Assembly: GCF_016863015.1 (NCBI RefSeq)
Contig: NZ_BOOB01000003.1
Coordinates: forward strand, 358,401-422,400
DNA from: Microbispora amethystogenes
Lineage (GTDB): Bacteria > Actinomycetota > Actinomycetes > Streptosporangiales > Streptosporangiaceae
Direction of reading: 5' to 3'
Length of the DNA stretch: 64,000 nt
The notes under the pieces were generated by a model. That model did not search any database, had not been told where the DNA came from, and saw nothing but the letters and a program-made list of their open reading frames with translations. Below, piece by piece: positions 37,104-45,908 of this stretch. Position numbers and translations under genes: made by a program. Positions within the stretch are counted from its first letter, which is position 1. Every line of letters starts with the position of its first letter.

Positions 37104-40100
37104 GATCCTCTCCTTGCTCGCGCCGTCCAGCTCAGTGCGGCGGCACGGGTCAGATGCAGGCAGACGCGCTCGTTCTCCAACGAGGTCCCGGCCATGCGAA
37201 CGTGGTGCAGATGAAGCAGCTCAGGCAGCAGAACGCCCAAATGGCTGCCGGTCTCCTTCAGTACGCCCCGGTAGGCAATCAGCGCTTCCCGCCTCCTGGA
37301 CCAGCAAGAGACGACCTGTACGCCTCCGGGCTGGGCGGCCAGGCCCTGGCGATCGTGCGGATTGGCCAGCAGGAGGGCCTGGTCGTAGAGCACGCGGGGC
37401 GGGGCAGAGGGCTCGGACACAGCGTGTTCGATCACCCAACGGAGCGACTCCGCGGTATCCCCGATCACGGCGGTGACGATGTCGAGCATGCTCGCCGCGG
37501 TTAGAGCGCGTACGTCGGGGCCGCCTCTCTGGCCGCTGGCGGCAAGTTGCGCGAGGGCCGCGGCCGAGTCCGCGGCGAAGTACGTCTCCGCTGCGGCCAG
37601 TGCCGTCTGACCGCCGAAGCGGGCCGCCTCCGGGAAGTCGGTGTCCCACTGCACGCGCCCGATCACACCGGCGCGGCGAAGCGTACGGGTCCAGTCGCCT
37701 ACAAGCGCGAAGCTGTCGGCGGGCACCGTCAGCCGCAGACGCAGATGCTCCTCAGGGTCCTGGTAGCGCAGGAACCACCATCGGGCCTGGTCACCCAGCT
37801 CTTCGAGCAGGCGCGGCAGATGGTGGATGAGCACTCTGCTTTGCCGGTCCGGGTGCCCGTACAGCTTGAGGTAGAAGCGCCCCTCGCAGCCGGGCAGGTG
37901 CCCGTGGTCGCGATTGACCACCTCTGCTCTGCGCAGCCAGTCCGGCGCCCTCGCGGGCTTCCGAGTGGAGACCAGCGGCACGACGATCTCGTGGACGTGC
38001 CCGCCGATCCATCCCGCCCCGTCAGCGTCGGAGGTGGCGCGTAGCACTGCGGTGCCGGTTCTATCCAGCTGGGCACGCAGCAGTGCCTGGTGGGCGGGTT
38101 CGGACAGGTCCAGACCGAGGCGTTGGTCGCCATCGCCGAGGTAGACCCTCTGCGGCAAGCCGACCTCGTCCCGCCAGGCGGCCAGAGCCACCTTCCACTC
38201 TGGCCCTTCGCGCAGGTCGGCGGCTGTGAGCAGCCACCGGGCGGGAGACAGGATCGTACGTTCGTAGCGCAGCGCTGGGAGGAACGGCAGGTTGGCGGCG
38301 GCTCCCCAGTCGAACGAGGCGCACGGAACGCTGAGGGCGTTCGGGACCTCGGCCAGGAACCGGACCAGCGGATGAGTGCGCTTGACGGGTTCCACCGCGT
38401 TGAGCACGACGGGTTCGACCGGTCGGCGCTGGGAGCGAGAGACAAGATAGAGACGATGGACGTCCGCGGTGAGGGCGAGGTCTTCCAGCGCTATGAGCCC
38501 TCCGCCGTCGTCCTGGTGCTCACCCAGAGAAAGCAGGTGTGTCGCGACCCGCGGGGCACGGGCGACGTTCTCTGTCTCTATGTGCAGAGCCGGACAAGAG
38601 ATCTGCGCTCTGAGCGCGCCGCGGACTGCGGTGGGCAGCTCCGAATAGAGCGCGGACATCCGCGCGCGTTCCTCGTCGCCGAACAGGTGCAGGAACCGCC
38701 CGGTCGTGGTGCCGGCCGTACGCGACACCCCGACGATCGCGAGGGTGAACTCCCCCTCGCTCAGAGAACGAACGCTGGACGCGTGGACACGAATGGTCAG
38801 TTCGGTGGTGGGCTGGATCGGCGCCTCAGAACCCGCGACCTCCAGATCTGCCACCGTCGCCTCATCCAGCAGGATCTCGCGCTGGCCACGCAGCGCGGCC
38901 CTCTGCGCCAGCGCGAGCAGCTTCACGTCCCGCTCGGACAGCGGGCTCGAAGGCGGCGACGGTGCGCCGAGGTAGCCGGCCGGATATCCGAGCCCTATGT
39001 CGGGATCGACGGCGTCCAGGACCGGCACCAGGGCACGCGGCCCGTAGCGCTCCAGGAAGCGGTTATGCCAGGCAACCCAGCCGGAGCCGAGGTCTGAGCG
39101 ACCGGCGAGCCGTATGAGCACGCCCGCGGCTTTCGCCGCCTCGACGGCTACCGAGTCCGGAATCGCAAGGTCCAGATCCATCCGAAGATCGACGCCGAGC
39201 GCGGACCCCTTCACCGGGGCGACGGCGGCCATGTCGGCGGCAAGGCGCGCACGACGGCTACGCGCTATCGCCGAGGTGGGAGCGTTGGCGTGCTGGGTCG
39301 ATTGCTGAGCGATCCGGCGTAGACGCTCGACAGTCTCGGCCATCTCAGCGAACTCCCCGGCTGCCATCTCCTCGATCTCAGACAGGAGATGGCCGAGGGG
39401 ATCGATTGCGGTCATCGGAGGGCGCAAGCTGGTGATGAGAAGGCGTTGCGCCACCAGGTCCGCCAGCAGCCGGTCTATGACAACGGCAGGGACGCCCGGG
39501 AAGTCGGCCGTGAGCTTCTCCGCCAGCTCCCCCAGCCGGACCGGGCTGCGGGACATGCTCACAGCCGTCCGGATCGGCGCGGTGGCCCGTACGCTCACCT
39601 GGCTCGGCTGGCCGTGAGTCGCCCCGGCGGGACGGTGCTCCAACACCAGCTGGCCATCACGCTCGAACACGAGGTTGTTGGTTATCACCTTCAAACGCGG
39701 TCGCAGCGCCGAGTCGGCTTCTAGACGCCCGATCACCTCCGCGAGCCACCCGGCGTCGACCTTGGTCACGGCGCGATGGACGCTACCGACGCGGGCCGTG
39801 GGCAGGGCGGCGATGCGAGCCGGGGCGACACCGGCGAACAGGCCGAACGGCGTCGCCCGTCCTGAGGCGCGAAGCAGGTAGCGCATGACCGAGAGCACCG
39901 CCCGGCGCATCGCCGGCTCAGAGACGTCCCGCCCCTCACAGATTTCGCAGACTCGGTCGGTCAGGACCGGGCTGGCCTGCTCCAACGCGGCCAGCAAGCC
40001 AGGCATCCGCATGGTCTCCCGCAGCCACTGCCGCCAGGAATCATGTCCAGCCGCTTCCTCGGTCAGGTCCGGCCACGAACTGGGCGCCCGGTGCACCGGC

Positions 40101-40144
40101 CAGACGGCCGTTCGCACCACGACAGCATCGAGATACTCGTACAT
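37100..40144 (-). CDS. lanB: LanB lantibiotic dehydratase (full length, class I)
   Basis: 1014 residues, the full class I size. An N-terminal glutamylation part (MRYLLRASGRATPFGLFAGV, about 85-105; ALVPVLDAVDPDIGLGYPAG) is followed by a C-terminal elimination domain from about 730 (RFYLKLYGHPDRQSRVLIHH, WWFLRYQDPEEHLRLRLTV). It uses glutamyl-tRNA to activate Ser/Thr of the precursor and eliminates glutamate. It lies 75 bases downstream of the precursor gene, with LanC next. Confidence 0.95.
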   Translation of the reverse strand: MYEYLDAVVVRTAVWPVHRAPSSWPDLTEEAAGHDSWRQWLRETMRMPGLLAALEQASPVLTDRVCEICEGRDVSEPAMRRAVLSVMRYLLRASGRATPFGLFAGVAPARIAALPTARVGSVHRAVTKVDAGWLAEVIGRLEADSALRPRLKVITNNLVFERDGQLVLEHRPAGATHGQPSQVSVRATAPIRTAVSMSRSPVRLGELAEKLTADFPGVPAVVIDRLLADLVAQRLLITSLRPPMTAIDPLGHLLSEIEEMAAGEFAEMAETVERLRRIAQQSTQHANAPTSAIARSRRARLAADMAAVAPVKGSALGVDLRMDLDLAIPDSVAVEAAKAAGVLIRLAGRSDLGSGWVAWHNRFLERYGPRALVPVLDAVDPDIGLGYPAGYLGAPSPPSSPLSERDVKLLALAQRAALRGQREILLDEATVADLEVAGSEAPIQPTTELTIRVHASSVRSLSEGEFTLAIVGVSRTAGTTTGRFLHLFGDEERARMSALYSELPTAVRGALRAQISCPALHIETENVARAPRVATHLLSLGEHQDDGGGLIALEDLALTADVHRLYLVSRSQRRPVEPVVLNAVEPVKRTHPLVRFLAEVPNALSVPCASFDWGAAANLPFLPALRYERTILSPARWLLTAADLREGPEWKVALAAWRDEVGLPQRVYLGDGDQRLGLDLSEPAHQALLRAQLDRTGTAVLRATSDADGAGWIGGHVHEIVVPLVSTRKPARAPDWLRRAEVVNRDHGHLPGCEGRFYLKLYGHPDRQSRVLIHHLPRLLEELGDQARWWFLRYQDPEEHLRLRLTVPADSFALVGDWTRTLRRAGVIGRVQWDTDFPEAARFGGQTALAAAETYFAADSAAALAQLAASGQRGGPDVRALTAASMLDIVTAVIGDTAESLRWVIEHAVSEPSAPPRVLYDQALLLANPHDRQGLAAQPGGVQVVSCWSRRREALIAYRGVLKETGSHLGVLLPELLHLHHVRMAGTSLENERVCLHLTRAAALSWTARARRGS

Positions 40145-40219
40145 GTGCCGCTCCCGGAGACGGAAAGCGCCCGGCCGGCGCGGCGGCCGGGCGCGTTCAA
40201 AGGGCCGAGGCGTCAGCGC

Positions 40220-40393
40220 CTACGGGCAGGTGGCGGGGCAGGCGGACTGACACGACGTCCCGCAGCCGTCGTCGGTCATCCGGATGAGTTTGTCCGCCGC
40301 AGGACCGGACTCGACGATCGAGACGTCCAGGTCCCACTCCCCGAAGTCCTCCCCGGCCTGCGTAGCCGGTGCGTTCTCGATCTGAATGGACAT
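40220..40393 (-). CDS. FxLD-family class I lanthipeptide precursor
   Basis: 57 residues from ATG 40393 (AAGGAGG 6 bases upstream). The leader carries EWDLDVSIVESGPAADKLIR, the FxLD signature region, but with Trp where Phe is usual. The core TDDGCGTSCQSACPATCP has four Cys and four Ser/Thr, enough for several lanthionine rings, and an Asp-Gly pair at its start. FxLD precursors occur with a dedicated isoaspartyl-type methyltransferase, which is present here. Placed between that methyltransferase and LanB in one operon. Confidence 0.93.
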   Translation of the reverse strand: MSIQIENAPATQAGEDFGEWDLDVSIVESGPAADKLIRMTDDGCGTSCQSACPATCP

Positions 40394-40449
40394 GAGAACC
40401 TCCTTGGTGGTGCAGGGTCCCCGGTTCTCCCTGGTGGGAGCCGGGCGCT

Positions 40450-41658
40450 TCAGAGCCAGGAGACGACGACGGCTCCGTGCCGTTTCCTGATGAGCCCTCG
40501 GGAAGGGAGGGCCGTTCGGGCGGTCTTCGGGACGTACTGAATCCGCGCGGCGCCCCGGCGCCGGTGGTCGCTCGCCCACCGCTGTAGCAGTTCCACGTAC
40601 TCCGCCGCGACGGCCTCGGCTTCGGGGCCGTGAGCGAAGACCCCGCTCTCGAAACCGCCGATCTCCTCGTCCGGCCGCTTCGTCCGGTAGGCGAAGCTGC
40701 CGCCGCGGGTCAGGGCAGGAACGCCCCTCGTCACCGACGGAGCGAAACGCCCCTGTGCGACCAGTTCCTCGCTCGCGTGCAGCATGGCGACCTGCGGCAT
40801 GTTGGTGAGGAGGAACAGTTCAAGCTCGTCGGGCAGGTCGAAGGCCGCCCCTGACCAGCGTTCCAGCCTGGGGGAGTCCAATGCCTGCCGCAGCGCCTCG
40901 ATGTCGAACCGCTGAGGCTCTTCATCAACCCGCAGCGCGACCCCTTCGGCGAGCGGCACGACGTGCTCGCTGAACGAACCGGACCCCTGCATCGGCACGA
41001 AACCCGACAGGCAGTAGCTGCGGCTCACCAGGACATCGCCGCTGCGCTCGAAGGCGATCGTGCGGGTCAGCCCTTCCATTCGCAGCGGGACGACGATCCT
41101 GCCGGCTTCGGAGAGCTGGTCCACCCACGCTGGGGGAATGTCCCAGGCTCCGGCCGTGACGATGATCCGGTCGTACGGCGCTTCCTCCGGCACGCCGTTC
41201 TCGGCGTCGGCCAGCACCACCTCGACACGGTCGTAGCCGGCTGCCTTGAGGCAGTCGCGAGCGCGCTCGACGATGTCGGGGTCGATGTCGACCGACACGA
41301 CCTTTCCCTCCGCGCCGACGAGCTCCTGAATCAGAGCGGCGTTGTAACCACCCGAGCCGACCTCCAGGACCCGCATGCCGGGTTCGATCTCGGCCTGCTC
41401 CAGCATCACCGCCTGGATGTGGGCGGCCGACAGAGAGCTCAGCGCCAGGCCGCTCCCGTCCCGCTTGATCACCAGGGCGCTGTTCGCGGCGTACGCAGCC
41501 TCCAGCGGCTCCCCCAGAGCGAAGAGGTGCCTGGGTACGGTGACGAGGGCCGCGGCCACGGGCTCGGATGTGACCGCGTCCATCTCGCGCAGCTCGCGCA
41601 CCATCGCGGCCCGCAGCGAGGCTGCGATATCGGCCGCGTCCATGTGCGGTGTAGTCAT
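40450..41658 (-). CDS. Protein-L-isoaspartate-type methyltransferase of FxLD lanthipeptide systems
   Basis: 402 residues. The PIMT-like N-terminal half has the SAM motif VLEVGSGGYNAALI, then VVSVDIDPDIVERARDCLKA, YDRIIVTAGAWDIPPAWVDQ and LSEAGRIVVPLRM. The extra C-terminal half (DLPDELELFLLTNMPQVAML, RWASDHRRRG) is typical of FxLD-system methyltransferases. Relatives in lanthipeptide clusters, such as OlvSA, methylate a core Asp so that it cyclises to succinimide or isoaspartate; the Asp-Gly pair in this precursor core is the obvious target. First gene of the biosynthetic set, 57 bases before the precursor. Confidence 0.92.
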   Translation of the reverse strand: MTTPHMDAADIAASLRAAMVRELREMDAVTSEPVAAALVTVPRHLFALGEPLEAAYAANSALVIKRDGSGLALSSLSAAHIQAVMLEQAEIEPGMRVLEVGSGGYNAALIQELVGAEGKVVSVDIDPDIVERARDCLKAAGYDRVEVVLADAENGVPEEAPYDRIIVTAGAWDIPPAWVDQLSEAGRIVVPLRMEGLTRTIAFERSGDVLVSRSYCLSGFVPMQGSGSFSEHVVPLAEGVALRVDEEPQRFDIEALRQALDSPRLERWSGAAFDLPDELELFLLTNMPQVAMLHASEELVAQGRFAPSVTRGVPALTRGGSFAYRTKRPDEEIGGFESGVFAHGPEAEAVAAEYVELLQRWASDHRRRGAARIQYVPKTARTALPSRGLIRKRHGAVVVSWL

Positions 41659-41926
41659 CAGCGCTTCCTTCGGAGGTTGACGGGGCGGCGGGGTCGCCGC
41701 CCCGGTGATCGTGGTCCCTCGGCAGAGGCCGTGTGGCCTCCTCGTCGAACTTTGCGGTCGTATACGGCCGGTCTTGCGGAGCGCCAGTACGAGCTGACGA
41801 CGTGTTCGTCAGCGGCCCGGCCCAGGTGTTGCATGCGGTACGTCCTGAGCCGGGCCGGATGCTCGACGGTGCGGGAGTCGGGGGCTGCCCCTGTGGGCGA
41901 GGGGCACTCGACCACGCCGCCGAGGG

Positions 41927-42262
41927 CTATGAGGTGGCGGTCCGGCCCGTCGGTGCTCGGCTGGATATCGACGCGATGTCGACGTTCACGCCGGCGAACT
42001 CCCAGCCAGTGCTGGTCAGCTCCTGCACGCGCAGGTCACACCACTGCGTCGGGAGGTCGTCCATGAAGGCGGCTTCGTCATGGAGTACGTCGTCGCCCTG
42101 CGTCCATCGTTCGCGTGCGCCGGTATCGGCGATGCTCAGCCGGTATTCCTGCGGCTGGCCATCGGCCCCCACCCGTCGGAACCTCAGGGTCGTGGTGGCA
42201 CCCGCCCGAGGTGGCCAGATGCCCTTGAGGCACAGCACAAGCCATAGCAGCGACACGGTCAC
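41927..42262 (-). CDS. Small hypothetical protein upstream of the lanthipeptide genes
   Basis: 111 residues. A hydrophobic start (MTVSLLWLVLCLKGIWPP) could be a signal anchor. The rest is a beta-rich soluble part (TTTLRFRRVGADGQPQEYRL, GWEFAGVNVDI). Its start overlaps the stop of the preceding gene (ATGA). Not recognised. The 268 bases after its stop (41659-41926) contain no convincing gene; promoter elements of the lanthipeptide operon may lie there. Confidence 0.55.
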   Translation of the reverse strand: MTVSLLWLVLCLKGIWPPRAGATTTLRFRRVGADGQPQEYRLSIADTGARERWTQGDDVLHDEAAFMDDLPTQWCDLRVQELTSTGWEFAGVNVDIASISSRAPTGRTATS

Positions 42263-42582
42263 CCGATCCGTACCGCGTGCAGGCCGACGCGCCCACGGAG
42301 TTCCCGGTAGCGTTGGGCGATCTTGGCGGCCGCCTGCGCGGTCTCGTGCAGGAGCAAGGCGGCCGCCTTCGGCTTGCCGTCCGTGCCGAGCTCTCCAGTG
42401 CTCCAGGAAATCTTCCCCGCACGGAACCAGACGGATACGTCGCCGAGGCGGAGCAGCGCGACCCCCCGGTACGTGCGGATCTGCCCACCACGGATGTTGT
42501 GCGTGGCCGCGAGGTGGGCGTCCACCTGCCGAGCGGCGGACTCTTCACGACTCGGTGGTCTCGAGGCGGTCAGGTATGTCAT
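42259..42582 (-). CDS. Small hypothetical protein
   Basis: 107 residues, cytoplasmic. GGQIRTYRGVALLRLGDVSV and WFRAGKISW form a beta-rich core followed by a helical tail (AAKIAQRYRELRGRVGLHAV). It overlaps both neighbours (38 bases with the upstream frame, 4 bases with the downstream one), so the three small genes form one transcript leading toward the lanthipeptide genes. No family recognised. Confidence 0.55.
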   Translation of the reverse strand: MTYLTASRPPSREESAARQVDAHLAATHNIRGGQIRTYRGVALLRLGDVSVWFRAGKISWSTGELGTDGKPKAAALLLHETAQAAAKIAQRYRELRGRVGLHAVRIG

Positions 42583-42937
42583 GTGGTTCTCCTGGACAGG
42601 AACGGGTGGGTGAGGCGGGGACTTCGGGGGCGTCGGCTCCTGGCGTGCCGCCGGTGTTCCGGCCGACTTCGGCGAGGACGCGTTCGATGCGATCGGCCGC
42701 TGTGGGGATGTCGTCGACAGCAGCGATGAGCGTTGGCCACGGGAACCAGTAGTGCCAGGCTCCGTGCGAATCGGGCTTGGCGAGAACCTGTTCCGTAAGC
42801 GCCGGAGCTGCGGGGTTCATCACCTGCAGCTGGGGGATGCGATTGAGAGGGATGACGATCCGGGTGGAGAAGTTCCGGCTTCGCAACTCCTCAGCAAGCG
42901 CCTCTAAGGGCTCCGTTGCGGGGTGGGACGTTGACAT
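42545..42937 (-). CDS. Small hypothetical protein, first of a three-gene set
   Basis: 130 residues. LEALAEELRSRNFSTRIVIP and WHYWFPWPTLIAAVDDIPTA (helix-strand pattern), then a Pro-rich tail. Hypothetical proteins of this style commonly sit opposite XRE-type regulators in actinomycetes, and a truncated XRE gene indeed starts divergently at 43231. Not recognised further. Its tail overlaps the next start. Confidence 0.5.
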   Translation of the reverse strand: MSTSHPATEPLEALAEELRSRNFSTRIVIPLNRIPQLQVMNPAAPALTEQVLAKPDSHGAWHYWFPWPTLIAAVDDIPTAADRIERVLAEVGRNTGGTPGADAPEVPASPTRSCPGEPHDIPDRLETTES

Positions 42938-43193
42938 AGGCGATCTCCGGATGCACGTGTCAGCCAGGGGCAGGCTCTGCTCCCATCAGGTCGGGGGGCG
43001 GATGGCGACGGGCAGGGGGAGCCCGCCGCGAGGACAGCAGGAGCGGCGCCTCGCCGTTCTCGTCCAACAGCGAGCTGCTGTGCATGCTGTCCATGACCGA
43101 TAGCCAACCGCTCGGGAACGGCGTCCGGGAGCGCTCAACGGCTCTGCATCTGTGCAAACCGCTGTGCGTTCCGATTTGCTCGTCACCATGGCC

Positions 43194-43223
43194 TTACTGC
43201 AGGGATGGAGCCCCAACTACGCT
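43194..43223 (+). promoter_or_regulatory. Leaderless-type promoter of the truncated XRE gene
   Basis: TTACTG (43194-43199), 18-base spacer, TACGCT (43218-43223), then 7 bases to the ATG. The same elements precede the intact paralogue at 47293. Confidence 0.5.
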
Positions 43224-43230
43224 GCGGCGT

Positions 43231-43338
43231 ATGGAGCGTCAGTCCAACGCTCGGACTCGCCAACGTCATCGAGCAGGCCGGTGTCTCTCACCTCGACTTG
43301 GCCGGCCGCATCAGTCGAGTGGTGCGGTGAATCGATGA
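43231..43338 (+). pseudogene. 5' fragment of an XRE-family regulator, cut by an IS
   Basis: ATG 43231 reads MERQSNAR; after one extra A (43255) the frame continues LANVIEQAGVSHLDLAGRIS, matching the start of the regulator at 47293 (MERQPNARLADVVDQAGVSH). Homology stops within a few bases of the IS inverted repeat at 43339, and the rest of the gene is not found beyond the IS. It was probably the original regulator divergent from the 42937 operon. Confidence 0.75.
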
Positions 43339-43345
43339 ACCATTT

Positions 43346-43655
43346 TCATCCTGAGTAGCGGTCGTCTTCGAAGGCTTGCAGGACGAGGATGGCTTGCACG
43401 ATCGGGGTGGCGCGGTGAGGGCAGCAGCGGAGCTCTGACAGCAGCTTCCACGCTTTCAGGGTCGCGACGACGCGTTCGCCGAAGGCTCGAATGCGTGCGT
43501 GGGCGCGGTTGACGGCCTTCTGCCCGCGCGACAGCTGCGGGCGGTGCCGGTGGTGCCTAAACGGGGTGCGGATCGTGACTCCCGCGTCTTGGTAGCCCTT
43601 GTCGGCGAAGGTCATGACTCCGTTGGCGGTCAGGGCGTCGATCAGTGTACCGACG
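43346..43655 (-). pseudogene. IS5-family transposase, C-terminal fragment
   Basis: Reads TLIDALTANGVMTFADKGYQ, then IRTPFRHHRHRPQLSRGQKA, VNRAHARIRAFGERVVATLK and WKLLSELRCCPHRATPIVQA, the DDE C-terminal third of IS5-family (DDE_Tnp_4) transposases, including the Glu of the RAFGERV segment. The frame ends at the left inverted repeat. The upstream two thirds are missing, replaced by an IS701 relic at about 43652. Confidence 0.8.
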
Positions 43656-44085
43656 GACCGGTCAAAAACGCTGGTAGATCTGGCGTTGGCGCGAGGGCAC
43701 CGGCGCGGTCATGGCGCGTTGCACGACGGGCTGAAGAGCGGCCGGCGAGGTGGCCCGGCCGCGCCGATCGCTGGCGGCCCTGCCGTTACCTCGGGCCGCC
43801 GACGGGCGGTCGTGCTGGCGCTCGATGTCAACCTCTTGGCTGCGCTCAGATACCCCGACCAGCGCAGAACGGTTGTTCTGTCACGTCTACTGGGGCCAGA
43901 AGTGCCTCGCAGTTCATCCCCGGCTGGCTGTACTCGTTCGTTGCGGCGCTGGAGACCGGTCGTATCTCCTGGACCGCCGTGCTGGACGCGATCCGCCTGG
44001 GCCCCGAGGGCGACGCCGCCGCAGTCACCGCCACCCAGTCATGGAGGTGGTAGCGCGGCTGCTGGATGTCATGGCGGGGGTAGTG
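43652..44085 (+). pseudogene. IS701-family transposase relic (several frameshifts)
   Basis: Pieces in different frames follow IS701-type order: DGPVK then TLVDLALARGHRRGHGALHD, GLKSGR; LPLPRAADGR; SDTPTSAERLFCHVYWG; IPGWLYSFVAALETGRISWT, AVLDAIRLGPEGDAAAVTAT; VVARLLD. At least three frameshifts, and no C-terminal half. It was inserted into or recombined with the IS5-family element. Confidence 0.75.
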
Positions 44086-44115
44086 TGTTGGAAGGACGAG
44101 AGCCATACGCGCTTG

Positions 44116-44463
44116 CTATTTCCCTATCAGCCAGGACGTTCCCTTACACATTCGCGGGCCGTAGGTGTAGCTCTTTCCGGTCTCGCTCGTCGCGATCAGG
44201 ATCGCTCCCTGCTCCGGATCGGTGCATCTGCTGTCCGCGAAGCCATAGGAATATCCTTCCCCGGGATCAAGGGTCAAGAGAGTCCTGGTGCCTGATTTCC
44301 ATTTTACTGTGACGGTCTCTTGTGTGGTGTTGATGATGTAGAACATCGCTTCAGCACGCGGTTGACACGCGCTCAGGACCAGAACGCCAACAATGACCAG
44401 ACCGATAGGCAGCAAGTGGACTCTCATGTTCGCCACGGCTCCAACGGTAATGCGCTTAGTCAT
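44116..44463 (-). CDS. Small lipoprotein, paralogue of the 60969-61304 gene
   Basis: 115 residues from 44463, or 103 from ATG 44427. Hydrophobic segment and lipobox LVLSAC, then a short domain with FYIINTTQETVTVKW, a mid Cys (SRCTDPEQGA) and the end TSETGKSYTYGPRMCKGTSW. The same plan (INxTxExxTV, TLxP, C, TESGxxYTYGPxxCxGxxW) is found 16.5 kb away on the other strand. Both Cys are conserved, so a disulfide is likely. The coding sequence is less GC-rich than its surroundings, and it sits inside an interrupted IS, so it may be recent cargo. Function unknown. Confidence 0.75.
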   Translation of the reverse strand: MTKRITVGAVANMRVHLLPIGLVIVGVLVLSACQPRAEAMFYIINTTQETVTVKWKSGTRTLLTLDPGEGYSYGFADSRCTDPEQGAILIATSETGKSYTYGPRMCKGTSWLIGK

Positions 44464-44709
44464 ACTCGGTCGCCTCGAATTCGCCTGATCTCAGCATACC
44501 GGGCAATGCCGCCCTCGGTCTGGCGGAGGCGACTGCCCGATCTGCGGTCCGGCCGGAGCCTGCCGGGTTCCGGCCGGACCGCAGGGTACGCACTTCTGGC
44601 TGCGCTCCTGCTATGGAAGCTTGGAGGTGACGAACTGACTCACCGGAATGTCGACGAAGCGGGGGTACTGGTTATCGGGAAGGAGTAGCCGCGCGTCCAA
44701 CAGCTGAGA

Positions 44710-44847
44710 TTAACGGCGCAGTGCCTGCTGTCCTGGCTTGAGGCGCCGCCACCGGCTGCGGCGTTCGGCGCGGCGGGCGCGGATGAGTTCGGCCAGACGC
44801 GTAAGGGTGCGGTTCGACAGGGGAATCGCGGCAGGGTAAGACAGCAT
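44710..44847 (-). pseudogene. IS5-family transposase, N-terminal fragment
   Basis: 45 residues, MLSYPAAIPLSNRTLTRLAE followed by RSRWRRLKPGQQAL, the characteristic start of a large actinobacterial IS5-type transposase group. It stops at TAA 44710-44712 where the transposase should go on (LAHLRNGDT-like region). An in-frame ATG at 44868 would add seven codons. The matching C-terminus is at 43346-43655. Confidence 0.7.
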
Positions 44848-45020
44848 CGAGGCTTCCGGTTGGGGCATCGGATCTTGGTCGACTGCTGTCTTACCGGGAG
44901 CCTCGCCTCACTCCCAACTTGTTCGGACCGCCCGCCTCCTACGCCCATCCTGACCAGCATGATCAGGATGAAAATGGCTCGATGGCCGGCGCGTGAAGAC
45001 CGAGCGAAGGAAAGCACTTG

Positions 45021-45908
45021 ATGCGTCAGCCCCTGTTGTTCACTGATATCGCTCTCGAGGCTGCACGTGAGGCTGCGCGGCGGGCTGGCGTTGGCGATCA
45101 GGATCCGGAAATTGTGCGTATCGGGGATCGCGCCGTGTTGCGGCTGGCCGAGGGGCGCATCATCGCCCGCGTTGCCAGGAGCCTTGATCGGCTGGATGCG
45201 TCTCGCCGTGAGGTCGAGGTCGCTCGGTGGCTGACGGCTGAAGGGCTCATGGTCACTCGGCCCTTGGAGGGTGAGCAACCGTGCATCGCAGCCGGAACGG
45301 TGGTGTCTCTGTGGCATGCGGTGGAGGGTGATTGGACTGTCCCGGCTGACCTCGCCGTGGTGTTGCGACGCTTACACGCCCTCCGGCCTCCGGCCGACCT
45401 TACGTTGCCCGAGCTGGAGCCGTTCGAGCGACTGGGTGAGCAAATAGAGTCCGCACCTGCGCTGGCGGCAGCTGATCGTCTGTTGTTGCGGACGCTGATG
45501 CGTACTCTGCGCGAGGAGCTTGCCGATGTGACGTACGAGCTGCCGCGAGCGGTGATCCACGGTGACGCCAACATCGGCAACGTGCTGAAGACATCCTCTG
45601 GTGAGGTGGTGCTGTTCGACCTGGAGGGGCTGTGCTGGGGGCCGCCCGAGTGGGATCTGGCGATCACGGCGGTCTACCGGGATCTGGGGTGGCACACCGA
45701 CGCCGAGTACGAGCGGTTCTGCGAGGTGTACGGATTCGACGTGACGCGACTGCCTCGCTACCAGGTGCTACGCGCGGTCCGAGAACTGCGCATGACCTGC
45801 TGGCTGGCGCAGAAGGCCGGCGACAGCGCGGAGACCGCCGCTGAGGTGCGCCGCAGGATCGCCGACCTGAGGGAGCCGGACGGGCCGCGGCACTGGCACC
45901 CTCACTGA
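45021..45908 (+). CDS. Aminoglycoside-phosphotransferase-fold kinase
   Basis: 295 residues from ATG 45021 (GAAGGA upstream; TTG 45018 also possible). APH/choline-kinase fold: N-lobe GDRAVLRLAEGRIIARVARS, catalytic loop VIHGDANIGNVL (Asp about 181), metal motif VVLFDLEGLCWGPPEWDL (Asp about 201). It phosphorylates a small hydroxylated substrate. Resistance is possible, but most actinomycete members have unknown substrates. Just right of the IS island; its stop meets the convergent XRE gene with a 7-base overlap. Confidence 0.88.
   Translation: MRQPLLFTDIALEAAREAARRAGVGDQDPEIVRIGDRAVLRLAEGRIIARVARSLDRLDASRREVEVARWLTAEGLMVTRPLEGEQPCIAAGTVVSLWHAVEGDWTVPADLAVVLRRLHALRPPADLTLPELEPFERLGEQIESAPALAAADRLLLRTLMRTLREELADVTYELPRAVIHGDANIGNVLKTSSGEVVLFDLEGLCWGPPEWDLAITAVYRDLGWHTDAEYERFCEVYGFDVTRLPRYQVLRAVRELRMTCWLAQKAGDSAETAAEVRRRIADLREPDGPRHWHPH

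Larger units (their letters stand above)
43089..43338 (+). repeat. Left copy of an inverted duplication (XRE regulator 5' region)
   Basis: From GATAGCCAACCG through CTGCATCTGTGCAAACC, the promoter, and the first 33 or so codons, this stretch matches the complement of 47196-47433 at roughly 80 percent by eye. The two copies face each other across the IS island. Confidence 0.8.
43337..44978. mobile_element. Disrupted IS5-family element with nested foreign DNA
   Basis: A perfect 15-base terminal inverted repeat, CCATTTTCATCCTGA at 43339-43353 and its complement at 44963-44977. Inside, on the minus strand, lie an IS5-type transposase N-terminus (44847 downward) and the C-terminus (43655 downward), separated by about 1.05 kb of other DNA (an IS701 relic and a lipoprotein gene). 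The hexamer TCGATG flanks both ends (43331-43336 and 44979-44984), a possible target duplication. Confidence 0.7.

Noticed and set aside
41658..41915. 85-codon minus-strand frame between the methyltransferase and the small hypothetical genes
   Set aside because: Arg-rich composition without a start signal; the interval is more likely a leader or promoter.
44640..45317. 225-codon minus-strand frame
   Set aside because: It covers the transposase N-terminal fragment in another frame and the antisense of the phosphotransferase gene.
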